Below, in pieces: positions 1 to 8,059 of a DNA stretch of 64,000 nt. Numbering within the stretch: the stretch's first letter is position 1; each line of letters opens with the position of its first letter. Source of the stretch: Pseudoclavibacter sp. 13-3 (lineage in GTDB: Bacteria; Actinomycetota; Actinomycetes; Actinomycetales; Microbacteriaceae); the NCBI RefSeq assembly GCF_021168475.1, contig NZ_JAJOZT010000005.1, positions 1 to 64,000 of the forward strand. The letters run 5' to 3'. Made by a program: the position numbers and the translations under genes. The notes beneath the pieces were generated by a model, which searched no databases, was not told the DNA's origin, and saw nothing but the letters and a program-made list of their open reading frames with translations.

Positions 1-119
1 ATCAACAGATCACCGAAATGCAGGACCTCCTCAACACCAGACCACGCAAAACACTTGACTGGGACACCCCGGCCCAGAGAATAGAACCACTACTAACAAC
101 CGTTGCACTCACCACCTGA
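1..119 (+). pseudogene. IS30-family transposase, C-terminal fragment
   Basis: The frame opens at the window edge (first full codon at base 3) and ends with TGA at 117-119, giving about 38 residues. It contains LLNTRPRKTLDWDTPAQRI, which resembles the C-terminal end of IS30-family transposases (consensus LN-RPRK-LG/D-W-TP). This part follows the DDE catalytic domain. The last codons run over GTTGCACTCACC, and IS30-like elements often place the end of the gene inside the right terminal repeat, so the element probably ends near 120-130. The rest lies outside the window, so it cannot be said whether the element is intact. Confidence 0.75.
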
Positions 120-181
120 AACCGCCACGCAGAATCTGCTCGTTTGCGCAGTCTCGGCGTCTGGCGTGTATGACTCGCCCG

Positions 182-312
182 CCAGCCCCTACCCGTCCAG
201 CTCCTACCCGTCCGGGCCTTGCCATCCAAGCCCTACCATCCAGGCATTACCCTCCCGCCCCTACCCTCCGGAACCTGCCATCCGGGACCTGCCGTGCACG
301 ACCCGGTGTGCA
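182..312. repeat. Degenerate C-rich short tandem repeat
   Basis: The stretch 120-449 has no convincing gene. Inside it, 182-312 repeats a loose unit of about 15-18 bases built on CCTACCCGTCCRG and CCATCCRGG. Examples are CCCCTACCCGTCCAG, CTCCTACCCGTCCGG and CCTACCATCCAGG. The short ORFs on both strands here are only translations of the repeat. It lies between the IS30 remnant and the ABC exporter gene, so it may be a decayed flank of the insertion. That is inference. Confidence 0.5.
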
Positions 313-449
313 TGAGCCGGCACTCAAGACCCGCCGCCCATAGCTCACCCCGTCCAAGACCCGGCGCCCAAGTTCTCAGGCACCGGGTTCAGGCCCGCGG
401 GCCCCGATGACGGCGACTGGCTATAGCATTGACCAGTCGAAGGAGCACC

Positions 450-2435
450 ATGTCCGCCAACGCCTCAGCGCATCCGCAGCAGTCTGACCCCGCCGTCTCG
501 GGCCAGCAGGGTGCGACGTCTGCCGCAGCGCAGCATCCGCAGTCGGGCCGCCCGCACACGGCGAAGTCGGCCGACCCGACCGACCGGGCCGACCTGACTG
601 ACAGAGCTGACCAGTCCGACCAGTCCGACCAGGCCGACCAGGCCGACCAGGCCGACCGCCAGAGGCCGCCCAAGCGTCGCGGGCCGTTCTCACGCGCACG
701 GTCGAACGAGCCGCGAGCGCACTTCTCGCAGCTCTGGCCGTATCTCGTCGAGCGCAAGGGCATCCTCATCGTCGCAGCGGTGCTCTCGATCGTGGGCGCT
801 CTGCTCACGCTGTGCCAGCCACTGCTGCTCAATGTGCTGATCACACGCGTGCAGAACGGTGAGGTGCTCGGCGCACTCGTCTGGCTCGTCGTGGCGGTGC
901 TGATCGTGTCGGGCATCATCACCGGCGTGCAGTACTACGTGCTGAGTCGCACCGGCGAGGGCGTCGTGCTCTCGAGCCGGCAGCGACTGGCGCACAAGAT
1001 TCTGCGGCTGCCGATCAGCGAGCTCGACCAGCGTCGCACCGGCGACCTCGTGAGCCGCGTCAGCTCTGACACCACCCTTCTGCGTGCCGTGCTCACCCAA
1101 GGTCTGGTCGACGCCGTCGGCGGCGTCTTCATTCTCATCGGCGCGGTCGTCGGCATGCTCGTGCTCGACCCGCTGCTCTTCGGCCTCACCGTGCTGGTGC
1201 TCGCCGTGGCGATCGTCGCGGTCTCTGCCGTCGCGCGGCAGGTGCAGTCGGCCACCCGTGAGGCGCAGAAGAGCGTCGGCGCCCTCACCGCCGCCGTCGA
1301 GCGGTCGGTGCGGGCCGTGCGCACCATCCGCGCGAACGGAGCGACGGCTCGCGAGACCGACGGCATCCTCGCTGATGCGCACCAGGCCTACGACCGCGGC
1401 CTGCGCATCGCACGGCTGTCGTCGATGGTCGGACCGACCGTTCAGGTGGCTCTGCAGTCAGCCGTGCTGGTCGTGCTCGGGGTCGGCGGCCTGCGCGTCG
1501 CAGCAGGCGTGATCACGATCGCGCAGCTGGTCAGCTTCGTGATCTTCCTGTTCATGATGGTGATGCCATTGGTGAGCGCGGCTGGTGCGTTCACGTCGGT
1601 GCAGAGCGCGCTCGGCGCACTCGCCCGCATTCAAGAGGTGCTCGATCTGCCTGATGAGGATGCCGACGACCGTGTGCGCTCCGGCTCGCCTGCGCTGCCG
1701 GCTGATGCCGCAATCGCTCTCGACCAGGTGAGCTTTCGCTATCCGTCGAGTGCCGATGATGTGCTGCACGGGCTTTCGCTCACCGTGCCTGCCGGCACGA
1801 AGACTGCCCTGGTGGGCCCGTCGGGCGCCGGCAAGTCGACGACGCTCGGGCTCCTCGAGCGCTTCTATGACGTGCAGGGCGGAGCAGTGAAGGTCAACGG
1901 CGTCGACGTGCGCGACTGGGATCGCGACCAGCTGCGCGCACAGTTCGGCTACGTCGAGCAGGATTCCCCGGTGCTGGCGGGCTCGCTGGGCGACAATCTG
2001 CGGCTGGCGGCGCCCGAGGCCACGGATGACGAGTGCCTTGCGGTGCTGCGCGAGGTGAATCTCGGGCATCTGGTCTCCCGTGACGAGGCGGGGCTCGACG
2101 CGTCTGTCGGAGAGGGAGGTTCACTGCTTTCCGGCGGTGAGCGTCAGCGCTTGGCGCTGGCTCGCGTGCTGCTGGCCGGGCCGCCGATTCTGCTGCTCGA
2201 CGAGCTGACTTCGAGCCTGGACGGCCTGAACGAAGAGCTGCTGAAGCAGGCCATCGCACACGTGGCTGCCGGGCGCACGCTCGTGGTGATCGCGCACCGA
2301 TTGTCGACCGTGATCGACTCCGATCAGATCGTGGTCATGGAGCATGGCGAGGCCGTCGCCACCGGCACGCACGAGCAGCTGCTCACGACGAGTCCGCTCT
2401 ATCGGGAGCTCGCCGAGCAGCAGCTGCTGGCCTGA
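450..2435 (+). CDS. ABC exporter, fused permease and ATPase (half transporter)
   Basis: 661 residues. The ATG at 450 follows AGGAG (441-445). The N-terminus is about 75 residues of hydrophilic, Asp/Ala/Gln-rich sequence including DQADQADQAD. An ABC type-1 exporter membrane domain follows (about residues 95-370). The nucleotide-binding domain has Walker A GPSGAGKST near 456, signature LSGGERQR near 560, and Walker B ILLLDE with the catalytic Glu. All motifs are canonical, so a homodimer is likely. The substrate is not predictable; lipids, peptides or drugs are the usual ones. The gene stands alone and ends before a strong bidirectional hairpin. Confidence 0.9.
   Translation: MSANASAHPQQSDPAVSGQQGATSAAAQHPQSGRPHTAKSADPTDRADLTDRADQSDQSDQADQADQADRQRPPKRRGPFSRARSNEPRAHFSQLWPYLVERKGILIVAAVLSIVGALLTLCQPLLLNVLITRVQNGEVLGALVWLVVAVLIVSGIITGVQYYVLSRTGEGVVLSSRQRLAHKILRLPISELDQRRTGDLVSRVSSDTTLLRAVLTQGLVDAVGGVFILIGAVVGMLVLDPLLFGLTVLVLAVAIVAVSAVARQVQSATREAQKSVGALTAAVERSVRAVRTIRANGATARETDGILADAHQAYDRGLRIARLSSMVGPTVQVALQSAVLVVLGVGGLRVAAGVITIAQLVSFVIFLFMMVMPLVSAAGAFTSVQSALGALARIQEVLDLPDEDADDRVRSGSPALPADAAIALDQVSFRYPSSADDVLHGLSLTVPAGTKTALVGPSGAGKSTTLGLLERFYDVQGGAVKVNGVDVRDWDRDQLRAQFGYVEQDSPVLAGSLGDNLRLAAPEATDDECLAVLREVNLGHLVSRDEAGLDASVGEGGSLLSGGERQRLALARVLLAGPPILLLDELTSSLDGLNEELLKQAIAHVAAGRTLVVIAHRLSTVIDSDQIVVMEHGEAVATGTHEQLLTTSPLYRELAEQQLLA
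575..660 (+). repeat. 9-bp coding repeat (GACCAGGCC) in the exporter N-terminus
   Basis: The start of the ABC exporter gene carries tandem GACCAGTCC and GACCAGGCC units preceded by diverged copies (GACCGGGCC, GACCTGACT). They encode Asp-Gln-Ser/Ala triplets in a hydrophilic cytoplasmic tail. Copy number probably varies by slippage in multiples of 9, which keeps the frame. Confidence 0.8.
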
Positions 2436-2537
2436 GCGGTTCTGACCCCAAGTTCGGCGTGCGTCGCAGGTGCCCGGCGAAGGGACGGGTCGCACGAGTA
2501 GGACCTCCCAGCACGAACCCGGGAGCGCACAGACAGA

Positions 2538-2581
2538 GAACGACCGCAGACTCCCATTCTCAGAGAGGTCTGCGGTCGTTC
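2538..2581. terminator. Bidirectional terminator hairpin
   Basis: GAACGACCGCAGA (2538-2550) and TCTGCGGTCGTTC (2569-2581) form a perfect 13-bp stem with an 18-base loop. It lies between the convergent ABC exporter (+) and folD (-) genes and can serve both. Confidence 0.85.
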
Positions 2582-2628
2582 CTGGTTCTGCTCGTTCGGG
2601 ATCCCGCTCAGCGCACCGTCGGGGTCAG

Positions 2629-3513
2629 CTACCCCGCGAGGCGCTGTTCTGCCAGACGCACCACGTTGACCAGTAGCTCGGCACGGGTCATCGGGCCGAC
2701 TCCCCCGGGGTTCGGGGTGAGCCAGCCGGCCACCTCGGCGACGTCCGGGTGCACATCGCCGACCGGCCGTCCCTTGCCGGTCTCAGGGTCGACCACGCGG
2801 CTGACGCCCACGTCGATCACGGCGGCACCGGGCTTGACCCAATCGGGCTGCACGAAATGCTGTCGACCGAGCGCCGCGACCACGACATCCGCCTGACGCA
2901 CCTCGTCGGCCAGGTTCGGCGTGCGCGAGTGCAGCGTCGTCACAGTGGCGTCGACACCGCGCCGCCCGAGCAGCAGCCCCAGGGGGCGCCCGACGGTCAC
3001 GCCGCGGCCGATGATGGCCACCTTGCGACCTTCGAGCGGCACCTCGTAGCGACGCAGCAGCTCGAGAATGCCCGCCGGGGTGCACGGCAGCGGCGTCGAG
3101 ATCTCGCCGCCGACGTTGAGCACGAGGCGCCCGAGGTTCGTCGGGTGCAGCCCATCGGCGTCTTTCGCCGGATCGATCAGCTCCAGCGCGGCCAGCTCAT
3201 CGAGCCCCTTCGGCAGCGGCAGCTGCACGATGTACCCGGTGACGTCGTCCGAGTCGTTCAGTCGCCTGATCGCTTCGTGCACCTCTGCGGCAGTCGCCGT
3301 GGCCGGCAGATCTTCTCTGACGGATGCGATGCCCACCTCGGCGCAGTCACGGTGCTTTCCGGCTACGTAGATCTGCGAGCCGGCATCCTCTCCGACCAGC
3401 AGCGTGCCGAGACCCGGGGTGATGCCCTGCTCGCGAAGGACGGCGACGCGCTCGGCCAGCTCTGCCTTGATGGCCTCGGCCGTGGCTTTACCGTCGATCT
3501 TGATCGCGGTCAT
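2629..3513 (-). CDS. folD: Bifunctional methylenetetrahydrofolate dehydrogenase / methenyltetrahydrofolate cyclohydrolase
   Basis: 294 residues, the normal FolD length. FolD interconverts 5,10-methylene-THF and 10-formyl-THF in the cytoplasm using NADP. Visible family features are the catalytic region [17 protein letters not shown] (Tyr and Lys), [10 protein letters not shown], the Rossmann segment [16 protein letters not shown], and [12 protein letters not shown] near the C-terminus. The ATG at 3513 is chosen because the glyA stop is only 4 bases upstream; a longer in-frame start at 3555 would overlap glyA. It is the second gene of glyA-folD, so it falls under the ZTP riboswitch upstream of glyA, which fits its role in purine one-carbon supply. 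Confidence 0.96.
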   Translation of the reverse strand: MTAIKIDGKATAEAIKAELAERVAVLREQGITPGLGTLLVGEDAGSQIYVAGKHRDCAEVGIASVREDLPATATAAEVHEAIRRLNDSDDVTGYIVQLPLPKGLDELAALELIDPAKDADGLHPTNLGRLVLNVGGEISTPLPCTPAGILELLRRYEVPLEGRKVAIIGRGVTVGRPLGLLLGRRGVDATVTTLHSRTPNLADEVRQADVVVAALGRQHFVQPDWVKPGAAVIDVGVSRVVDPETGKGRPVGDVHPDVAEVAGWLTPNPGGVGPMTRAELLVNVVRLAEQRLAG

Positions 3514-3517
3514 GCGC

Positions 3518-4798
3518 TCACCACTGCTCGAGGCCGGGGTACAGCGGGAAGTCATCGGCGAGCTTCGCGACGCGTGCCTTCAGCGCCTCGACGTCAGGAG
3601 TCGGCTTCAGCGCCTCGGCGATGACGTCGGCGACCTCGGTGAACTCGGTGGCGCCGAAGCCACGGGTGGCGAGTGCCGGTGTGCCGATGCGCAGACCACT
3701 GGTGACGCGCGGTGGGCGCGGGTCGAACGGTACCGCGTTGCGGTTGACCGTGATGCCGACCTCATGCAGGATGTCTTCAGCCTGCTGGCCGTCGAGCTGC
3801 GAGGTGCGCAGATCGGCGAGCACCAGGTGCACGTCGGTGCCGCCGGTGAGCACGTCGACGCCGTTCGCCTTGGCGTCAGGTGCGGTGAGACGCTCGGCGA
3901 TGATCTTGGCGCCTTCGAGGGTGCGCTCCTGGCGAGCCTTGAACTCGTCGGTCGCAGCGATCTTGAAGGCCACGGCCTTGGCGGCGACCACGTGCATGAG
4001 CGGCCCGCCCTGCTGGCCGGGGAACACGGCCGAGTCGATCTTCTTGGCGAACTCCTGCTTCGAGAAGATCGTGCCCGAGCGCGGGCCGCCGAGGGTCTTG
4101 TGCACAGTGGTCGAGGTCACGTCGGCGATCGGCACCGGGTTCGGATGCAGCCCTGCGGCAACGAGACCGGCGAAATGAGCCATGTCGACCCAGAGACGTG
4201 CGCCAACCTCGTCGGCGATCTCGCGGAACGCCTGGAAGTCGACGATACGTGGGTACGCAGACCAGCCGGCGATGATCACGCTGGGCTTCTCGGCCAGCGC
4301 GATCTCACGGACTTTGTCCATGTCGATGCGGAAGGTCTCGGGGTCGACGCCATAGGCGCGAGCATTGTAGAACTTGCCCGAGAAGTTGATCTTCATGCCG
4401 TGGCTGAGGTGCCCGCCATGGGCCAGTTCGAGGCCGAGGATGGTGTCGCCCGGCTTGGCGAGCGCGTGCAGCACTGCGGCGTTGGCCTGTGCGCCTGAAT
4501 GCGGCTGCACGTTGACGTGGTCGCCGCCGAAGACGGCGAGCGCGCGCTGCTGGGCGAGCGTCTCGGCCACATCGACGAACTCGCAGCCGCCGTAGTACCG
4601 GCGCCCGGGGTATCCTTCGGCATACTTGTTGGTGAGCACCGACCCCTGGGCTTCGAGAACGGCGCGCGGCACGAAGTTCTCAGAGGCGATCATCTCGAGG
4701 GTGTGGCGCTGACGGTTGAGCTCGTTCTCGAGCACCTGTGCGATCTCAGGGTCGAGCTGCTCGATCGGGGTGTTGAGCGTGGGGTTTGTTCCGGTCAC
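3518..4798 (-). CDS. glyA: Serine hydroxymethyltransferase
   Basis: 426 residues, full length. GlyA is a PLP enzyme that converts serine and THF to glycine and 5,10-methylene-THF. The PLP-lysine motif [13 protein letters not shown], the N-terminal [20 protein letters not shown] and [16 protein letters not shown] are all present. The ATG at 4798 follows a strong AAGGAG. It is the first gene of a two-gene operon with folD, with a 4-base gap. The 5' leader contains a ZTP riboswitch, so expression should rise when the purine intermediate ZMP/ZTP accumulates, that is, when 10-formyl-THF is short. Confidence 0.97.
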   Translation of the reverse strand: MTGTNPTLNTPIEQLDPEIAQVLENELNRQRHTLEMIASENFVPRAVLEAQGSVLTNKYAEGYPGRRYYGGCEFVDVAETLAQQRALAVFGGDHVNVQPHSGAQANAAVLHALAKPGDTILGLELAHGGHLSHGMKINFSGKFYNARAYGVDPETFRIDMDKVREIALAEKPSVIIAGWSAYPRIVDFQAFREIADEVGARLWVDMAHFAGLVAAGLHPNPVPIADVTSTTVHKTLGGPRSGTIFSKQEFAKKIDSAVFPGQQGGPLMHVVAAKAVAFKIAATDEFKARQERTLEGAKIIAERLTAPDAKANGVDVLTGGTDVHLVLADLRTSQLDGQQAEDILHEVGITVNRNAVPFDPRPPRVTSGLRIGTPALATRGFGATEFTEVADVIAEALKPTPDVEALKARVAKLADDFPLYPGLEQW

Positions 4799-4841
4799 GC
4801 GGATCTCCTTGTCATGGTTGCAAACTGCGGTTGCGTGTCAA

Positions 4842-4920
4842 GCAGACTGTCGAGGCCCAGGCGTGCGGCCCAATCCGTGTGCCGCTCCCCGATGGTGTCC
4901 ATCTCATTCCGCGGTCTGCA
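4842..4920 (-). promoter_or_regulatory. ZTP (pfl-type) riboswitch controlling glyA-folD
   Basis: Read on the minus strand, the glyA leader has the ZTP-aptamer architecture. The P1 strand GCAGAC (around 4918-4913) pairs with GUCUGC (4848-4843). A GACCGCGGAAUGAG segment follows, then a hairpin GAUGG-ACA-CCAUC running directly into the conserved GGGGAGC. A GGC/GCC stem comes next, then the conserved CGCCUGGGC. These are the conserved blocks of the pfl RNA motif, known to bind ZMP/ZTP and to sit upstream of glyA, folD and purH. About 40 bases separate P1 from the Shine-Dalgarno. There is no U tract, so translational control is more likely than termination. A -10 box TAGAAT lies at 5007-5002. Confidence 0.85.
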
Positions 4921-5082
4921 GCAGTGCGCTCATCTGACAGATCACCTGCCTGATTCGTGTCCAGCAGTCAGACTGCGAAAACGCCAGTCGCGACAGGGTC
5001 CATTCTATACAGGGATCTCGACCCTGCAGGCGTCGACTACGATTGATCTCTGTCGTCGAGCATCGAGCGGAGATCTTTCATC

Positions 5083-5955
5083 GTGACCCAGCACATTGAC
5101 ACCACCCCGAACAACGACTGGATCATCACCATCACGTGTGACGATCAGCCGGGACTGGTCCATGCCGTCACGGGCGGCATCGTCGACGCCCAAGGCAACA
5201 TCGAGGAGTCGCAGCAGTTCCACAGCACCGACACCGGGCGTTTCTTCATGCGTCTGCGCATCAGCACGCCGGCGAACGAGCAGCAGCTGCGCGCCTCGCT
5301 GGCTCCGGTCGTCGAGCAGTACCACCTGGATCTGACCCTGCGCGAGTCAGACCGCCCCACCAAGACGCTCGTCCTGGTGTCGAAGGCCGCGCACTGCCTG
5401 CAGGATCTGCTCTTTCGGCAGAACTCAGGCCAGGCCAACATCGAGATTCCACGCGTGTTCGGCAACCATCCAGACCTTGCCGATCTGGCCGGATTCTACG
5501 GGGTGCCGTTCACCTCGCTGCCGATCAAGAGCGCCGAAGACAAGCACGCCTTCGAACAGCGCATCATGCGGTACGTCGAAGAGAACGACATCGAGCTGGT
5601 CGTTCTCGCCCGCTACATGCAGATCCTCTCACCAGAGCTCTGCGACTTTCTCGCCGGACGTGCAATCAACATCCATCATTCGTTCCTGCCCGGGTTCAAG
5701 GGCGCGAACCCGTATCTGCAGGCCCACCAGCGCGGGGTGAAGCTGATCGGCGCCACAGCGCACTTCGTGACCGCAGACCTCGACGAGGGCCCCATCATCG
5801 AGCAGAACGTGGTGCGCGTCGATCATTCGAAGTCGCCTGCTCAGCTGCGCGCGATCGGTCAGGACGTCGAGAGCCGCACGCTGCGACAGGCGGTGACCTG
5901 GTTCGCCGAGCGTCGCATCCTGCGCGACGGCCAGCGCACCATCATCTTCCAGTGA
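5083..5955 (+). CDS. purU: Formyltetrahydrofolate deformylase
   Basis: 290 residues from a GTG at 5083; no nearby ATG is in frame. PurU hydrolyses 10-formyl-THF to THF and formate, balancing the one-carbon pool and supplying formate. An N-terminal ACT-type regulatory domain (about 10-90, DDQPGLVHAVTGGIVDAQGN) is followed by a formyltransferase fold with INIHHSFLPGFKGANPY and IGATAHFVTADLDEGPII. The His in HHSFLP and the Asp in DLDEGP are the expected catalytic residues. It is transcribed divergently from glyA-folD, so the three folate genes share one intergenic control region. Confidence 0.95.
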   Translation: MTQHIDTTPNNDWIITITCDDQPGLVHAVTGGIVDAQGNIEESQQFHSTDTGRFFMRLRISTPANEQQLRASLAPVVEQYHLDLTLRESDRPTKTLVLVSKAAHCLQDLLFRQNSGQANIEIPRVFGNHPDLADLAGFYGVPFTSLPIKSAEDKHAFEQRIMRYVEENDIELVVLARYMQILSPELCDFLAGRAINIHHSFLPGFKGANPYLQAHQRGVKLIGATAHFVTADLDEGPIIEQNVVRVDHSKSPAQLRAIGQDVESRTLRQAVTWFAERRILRDGQRTIIFQ

Positions 5956-6006
5956 CGGCGCTCTTCCCGCGCGCCGTCGTCTGAGCGGGGGCTCGGCCAC
6001 AGACGA

Positions 6007-6046
6007 CGAAAGGGCACCGCGGCAGCTTCTGCCGGGTGCCCTTTCG
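6007..6046. terminator. Rho-independent-type hairpin
   Basis: CGAAAGGGCACC (6007-6018) pairs with GGTGCCCTTTCG (6035-6046), with an inner CGGCAG/CTGCCG extension. It lies between convergent purU and the small membrane protein gene and can act in both directions. Confidence 0.85.
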
Positions 6047-6087
6047 GTGACGGCCGCGCGCCCCGTGCGACGCTGCGGCGTGCAGGC

Positions 6088-6615
6088 TCAGCCGCGCTCG
6101 TGCAGACGCACGTAGTTGCTGAAGATCGTGCGAGCGACCACCAGCAGACCGGCTGCGGTCAGCAGGCTGCCGATGATGCTGGCAAGCAGCAGGTAGACGC
6201 CGAAGAGCATGCCGCCGGTCGTGTTCGCCCCGGTGAACGACGCAGCCATCGACGAGCTCGCCTTGAACAGCTGAATCGAGTAGATGATGCCCAGCACGAT
6301 GGTGTTCGCCGCGGCCGCCAGCACCGAGATCAGCACGATCAGGTAGCCGCCGCGAGCCTTGCGCCCGGCAGCCGAGTTGCCGAAGTTGAGATTGAAGAGA
6401 TCGCCCATCACCGAGCCGCCCTGGCGCTGCTGCGGCATCTGCTGACCGTAGCCCGGCTGCTGCGGAAACTGCTGCCCGCCGAACTGCTGCTGAGCGGCCT
6501 GCCCACCGAACTGCTGCTGAGGCTGTGCGCCGAATCCTGCCGGAGGCGCCGGCGGGCCAGGAGGAGTGCTGCCGGGCTGGTTCGCGCCAGGAGGCGGAGG
6601 AGGCAGAGTGGACAT
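6088..6615 (-). CDS. Small membrane protein with Pro/Gln-rich N-terminus
   Basis: 175 residues. The first 70 are low-complexity Pro/Gln/Gly with repeated QQQFGGQ, presumably cytoplasmic and disordered. After GDLFNLNFG come two predicted membrane helices (about 92-116, YLIVLISVLAAAANTIVLGII; and about 133-162, GGMLFGVYLLLASIIGSLLTAAGLLVV). The layout resembles DUF4282-type proteins, but the family assignment is not secure and the function is unknown. The ATG at 6615 has GAAAGGAT upstream. It is a single gene between purU and a divergent MFS exporter. Confidence 0.7.
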   Translation of the reverse strand: MSTLPPPPPGANQPGSTPPGPPAPPAGFGAQPQQQFGGQAAQQQFGGQQFPQQPGYGQQMPQQRQGGSVMGDLFNLNFGNSAAGRKARGGYLIVLISVLAAAANTIVLGIIYSIQLFKASSSMAASFTGANTTGGMLFGVYLLLASIIGSLLTAAGLLVVARTIFSNYVRLHERG

Positions 6616-6760
6616 GTGAGAGATCCTTTCATCGACGCAATCGAGGGATCACACGATGACTCCCCCGATCGGAATGCTAGCAGGTGCATGGTCTACGCTG
6701 GTGACCGCGTCGGCTCTGCGTGCCGGCGGCTTCAGACCGTTGAAGGAGGCGACACCACCC

Positions 6761-8059
6761 GTGTTCGATCGCCCACGTGTGCAGCCATCTCCTGACGACC
6801 AGCCGTGGTCGGGACACGAGCCCGGTTCTCGCGACTACCGCCGCATCCTGCTCGGCCTCTTCTGCGCCGGCATCGCGACCTTCGCCCAGCTCTATTCGTT
6901 CCAGGCCATCCTGCCCGAGGTGAGTCACGCGCTCGGCACCGACGAGGCGAGCACGGCCCTGACCGTCTCAGCGGTCACTCTTGGCATCGCGATCAGCGTC
7001 ATCCCGTGGTCTTCGATCGCCGACCGCATCGGCCGAGTGCCCGCTATGGTCTGCTCGATCAGCGCCGCATCCGTGCTGGCCCTGAGCGCGATCGCCTTCG
7101 ACTCGATCGGCCCGATCGTGGTGTTTCGACTGCTCGAAGGCTGCGCGTTGGGCGGAGTGCCCGCGATCGCGATCGCCTATCTGAACGAAGAGGTCTCACG
7201 GCGCGCCGCCGCGAAGGCCAGCGCCATCTACGTCGCCGGCACTTCGATCGGCGGGCTCTCAGGCCGCATCATCTCTGGCCCGGTCACCGAGCTCACCGGC
7301 AGCTGGAAGCTCGGCGTGCTCGCCGTCGTCGTCGTGTGCATCACCGCCGCAGTCGTGTTCGTGTCGGTCATCCCCCGCTCTCGCGGCTTCGTGCCGCTGC
7401 GCCACCGCCCGGCGAACCTGCTGCCCGACGCGCGGGTCTTCGTGCAGGTGAGACGTCACCTGCGCAACCCGCGCACCCTGGTGCTCTTTCTCAACGGCTT
7501 TCTGCTGATGGGCTCGTTCGTGGCCGTCTACAACTATCTGGGCTTCCGCCTCACCCAGCCGCCCTACGGTCTGCCGCAGACGGTCGTCAGCCTGCTCTTC
7601 CTGGCCTACCTGATCGGCACCCTCTCGTCGTCGATGGCGGGTTCGTTCGTCGACCGCTGGGGACGGCACCGTGTGCTCGCCGCCTCCACGGCGATGATGC
7701 TCGCCGGCGCTCTGATCACGCTGCTCTCGAGCATCTGGGCGATCCTCGCTGGTCTCCTGCTCTTCACCGCCGGGTTCTTCGCCGCGCACGCGATCGCCTC
7801 GGGTTGGGTGGGCGCTATCGCGGTGAGGGGTCGTGCGCAGGCCGGATCGCTGTACAACCTCTTCTACTACGCCGGGTCAAGTCTGCTCGGCTGGTTCGCG
7901 GGTCTGGCCCTGCGGTGGATGTGGTGGCCCGGTGTCGCACTGGTCGCGGCGGCTGCGCTGGCCGTCGCGCTCATCGTCTCGTACCGTGTGCTCGGGCGCG
8001 ACGAGGCGCCGGGTGACGAGCCCGACGCTACTGCAACGACTCCTGCCAGCGGCGATTGA
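6761..8059 (+). CDS. MFS transporter (DHA1-type exporter)
   Basis: 432 residues from the GTG at 6761, preceded by GAAGGAGG (6742-6749). Twelve hydrophobic segments are visible. The MFS signature between TM2 and TM3 is present as ADRIGRVPAM, with a second copy SFVDRWGRHRVL in the C-terminal half. The opening LYSFQAILPEVSHALG resembles YnfM-like drug/arabinose efflux proteins. The substrate is not predictable. Its last 32 bases overlap the 3' end of the convergent ABC gene. Confidence 0.88.
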   Translation: MFDRPRVQPSPDDQPWSGHEPGSRDYRRILLGLFCAGIATFAQLYSFQAILPEVSHALGTDEASTALTVSAVTLGIAISVIPWSSIADRIGRVPAMVCSISAASVLALSAIAFDSIGPIVVFRLLEGCALGGVPAIAIAYLNEEVSRRAAAKASAIYVAGTSIGGLSGRIISGPVTELTGSWKLGVLAVVVVCITAAVVFVSVIPRSRGFVPLRHRPANLLPDARVFVQVRRHLRNPRTLVLFLNGFLLMGSFVAVYNYLGFRLTQPPYGLPQTVVSLLFLAYLIGTLSSSMAGSFVDRWGRHRVLAASTAMMLAGALITLLSSIWAILAGLLLFTAGFFAAHAIASGWVGAIAVRGRAQAGSLYNLFYYAGSSLLGWFAGLALRWMWWPGVALVAAAALAVALIVSYRVLGRDEAPGDEPDATATTPASGD

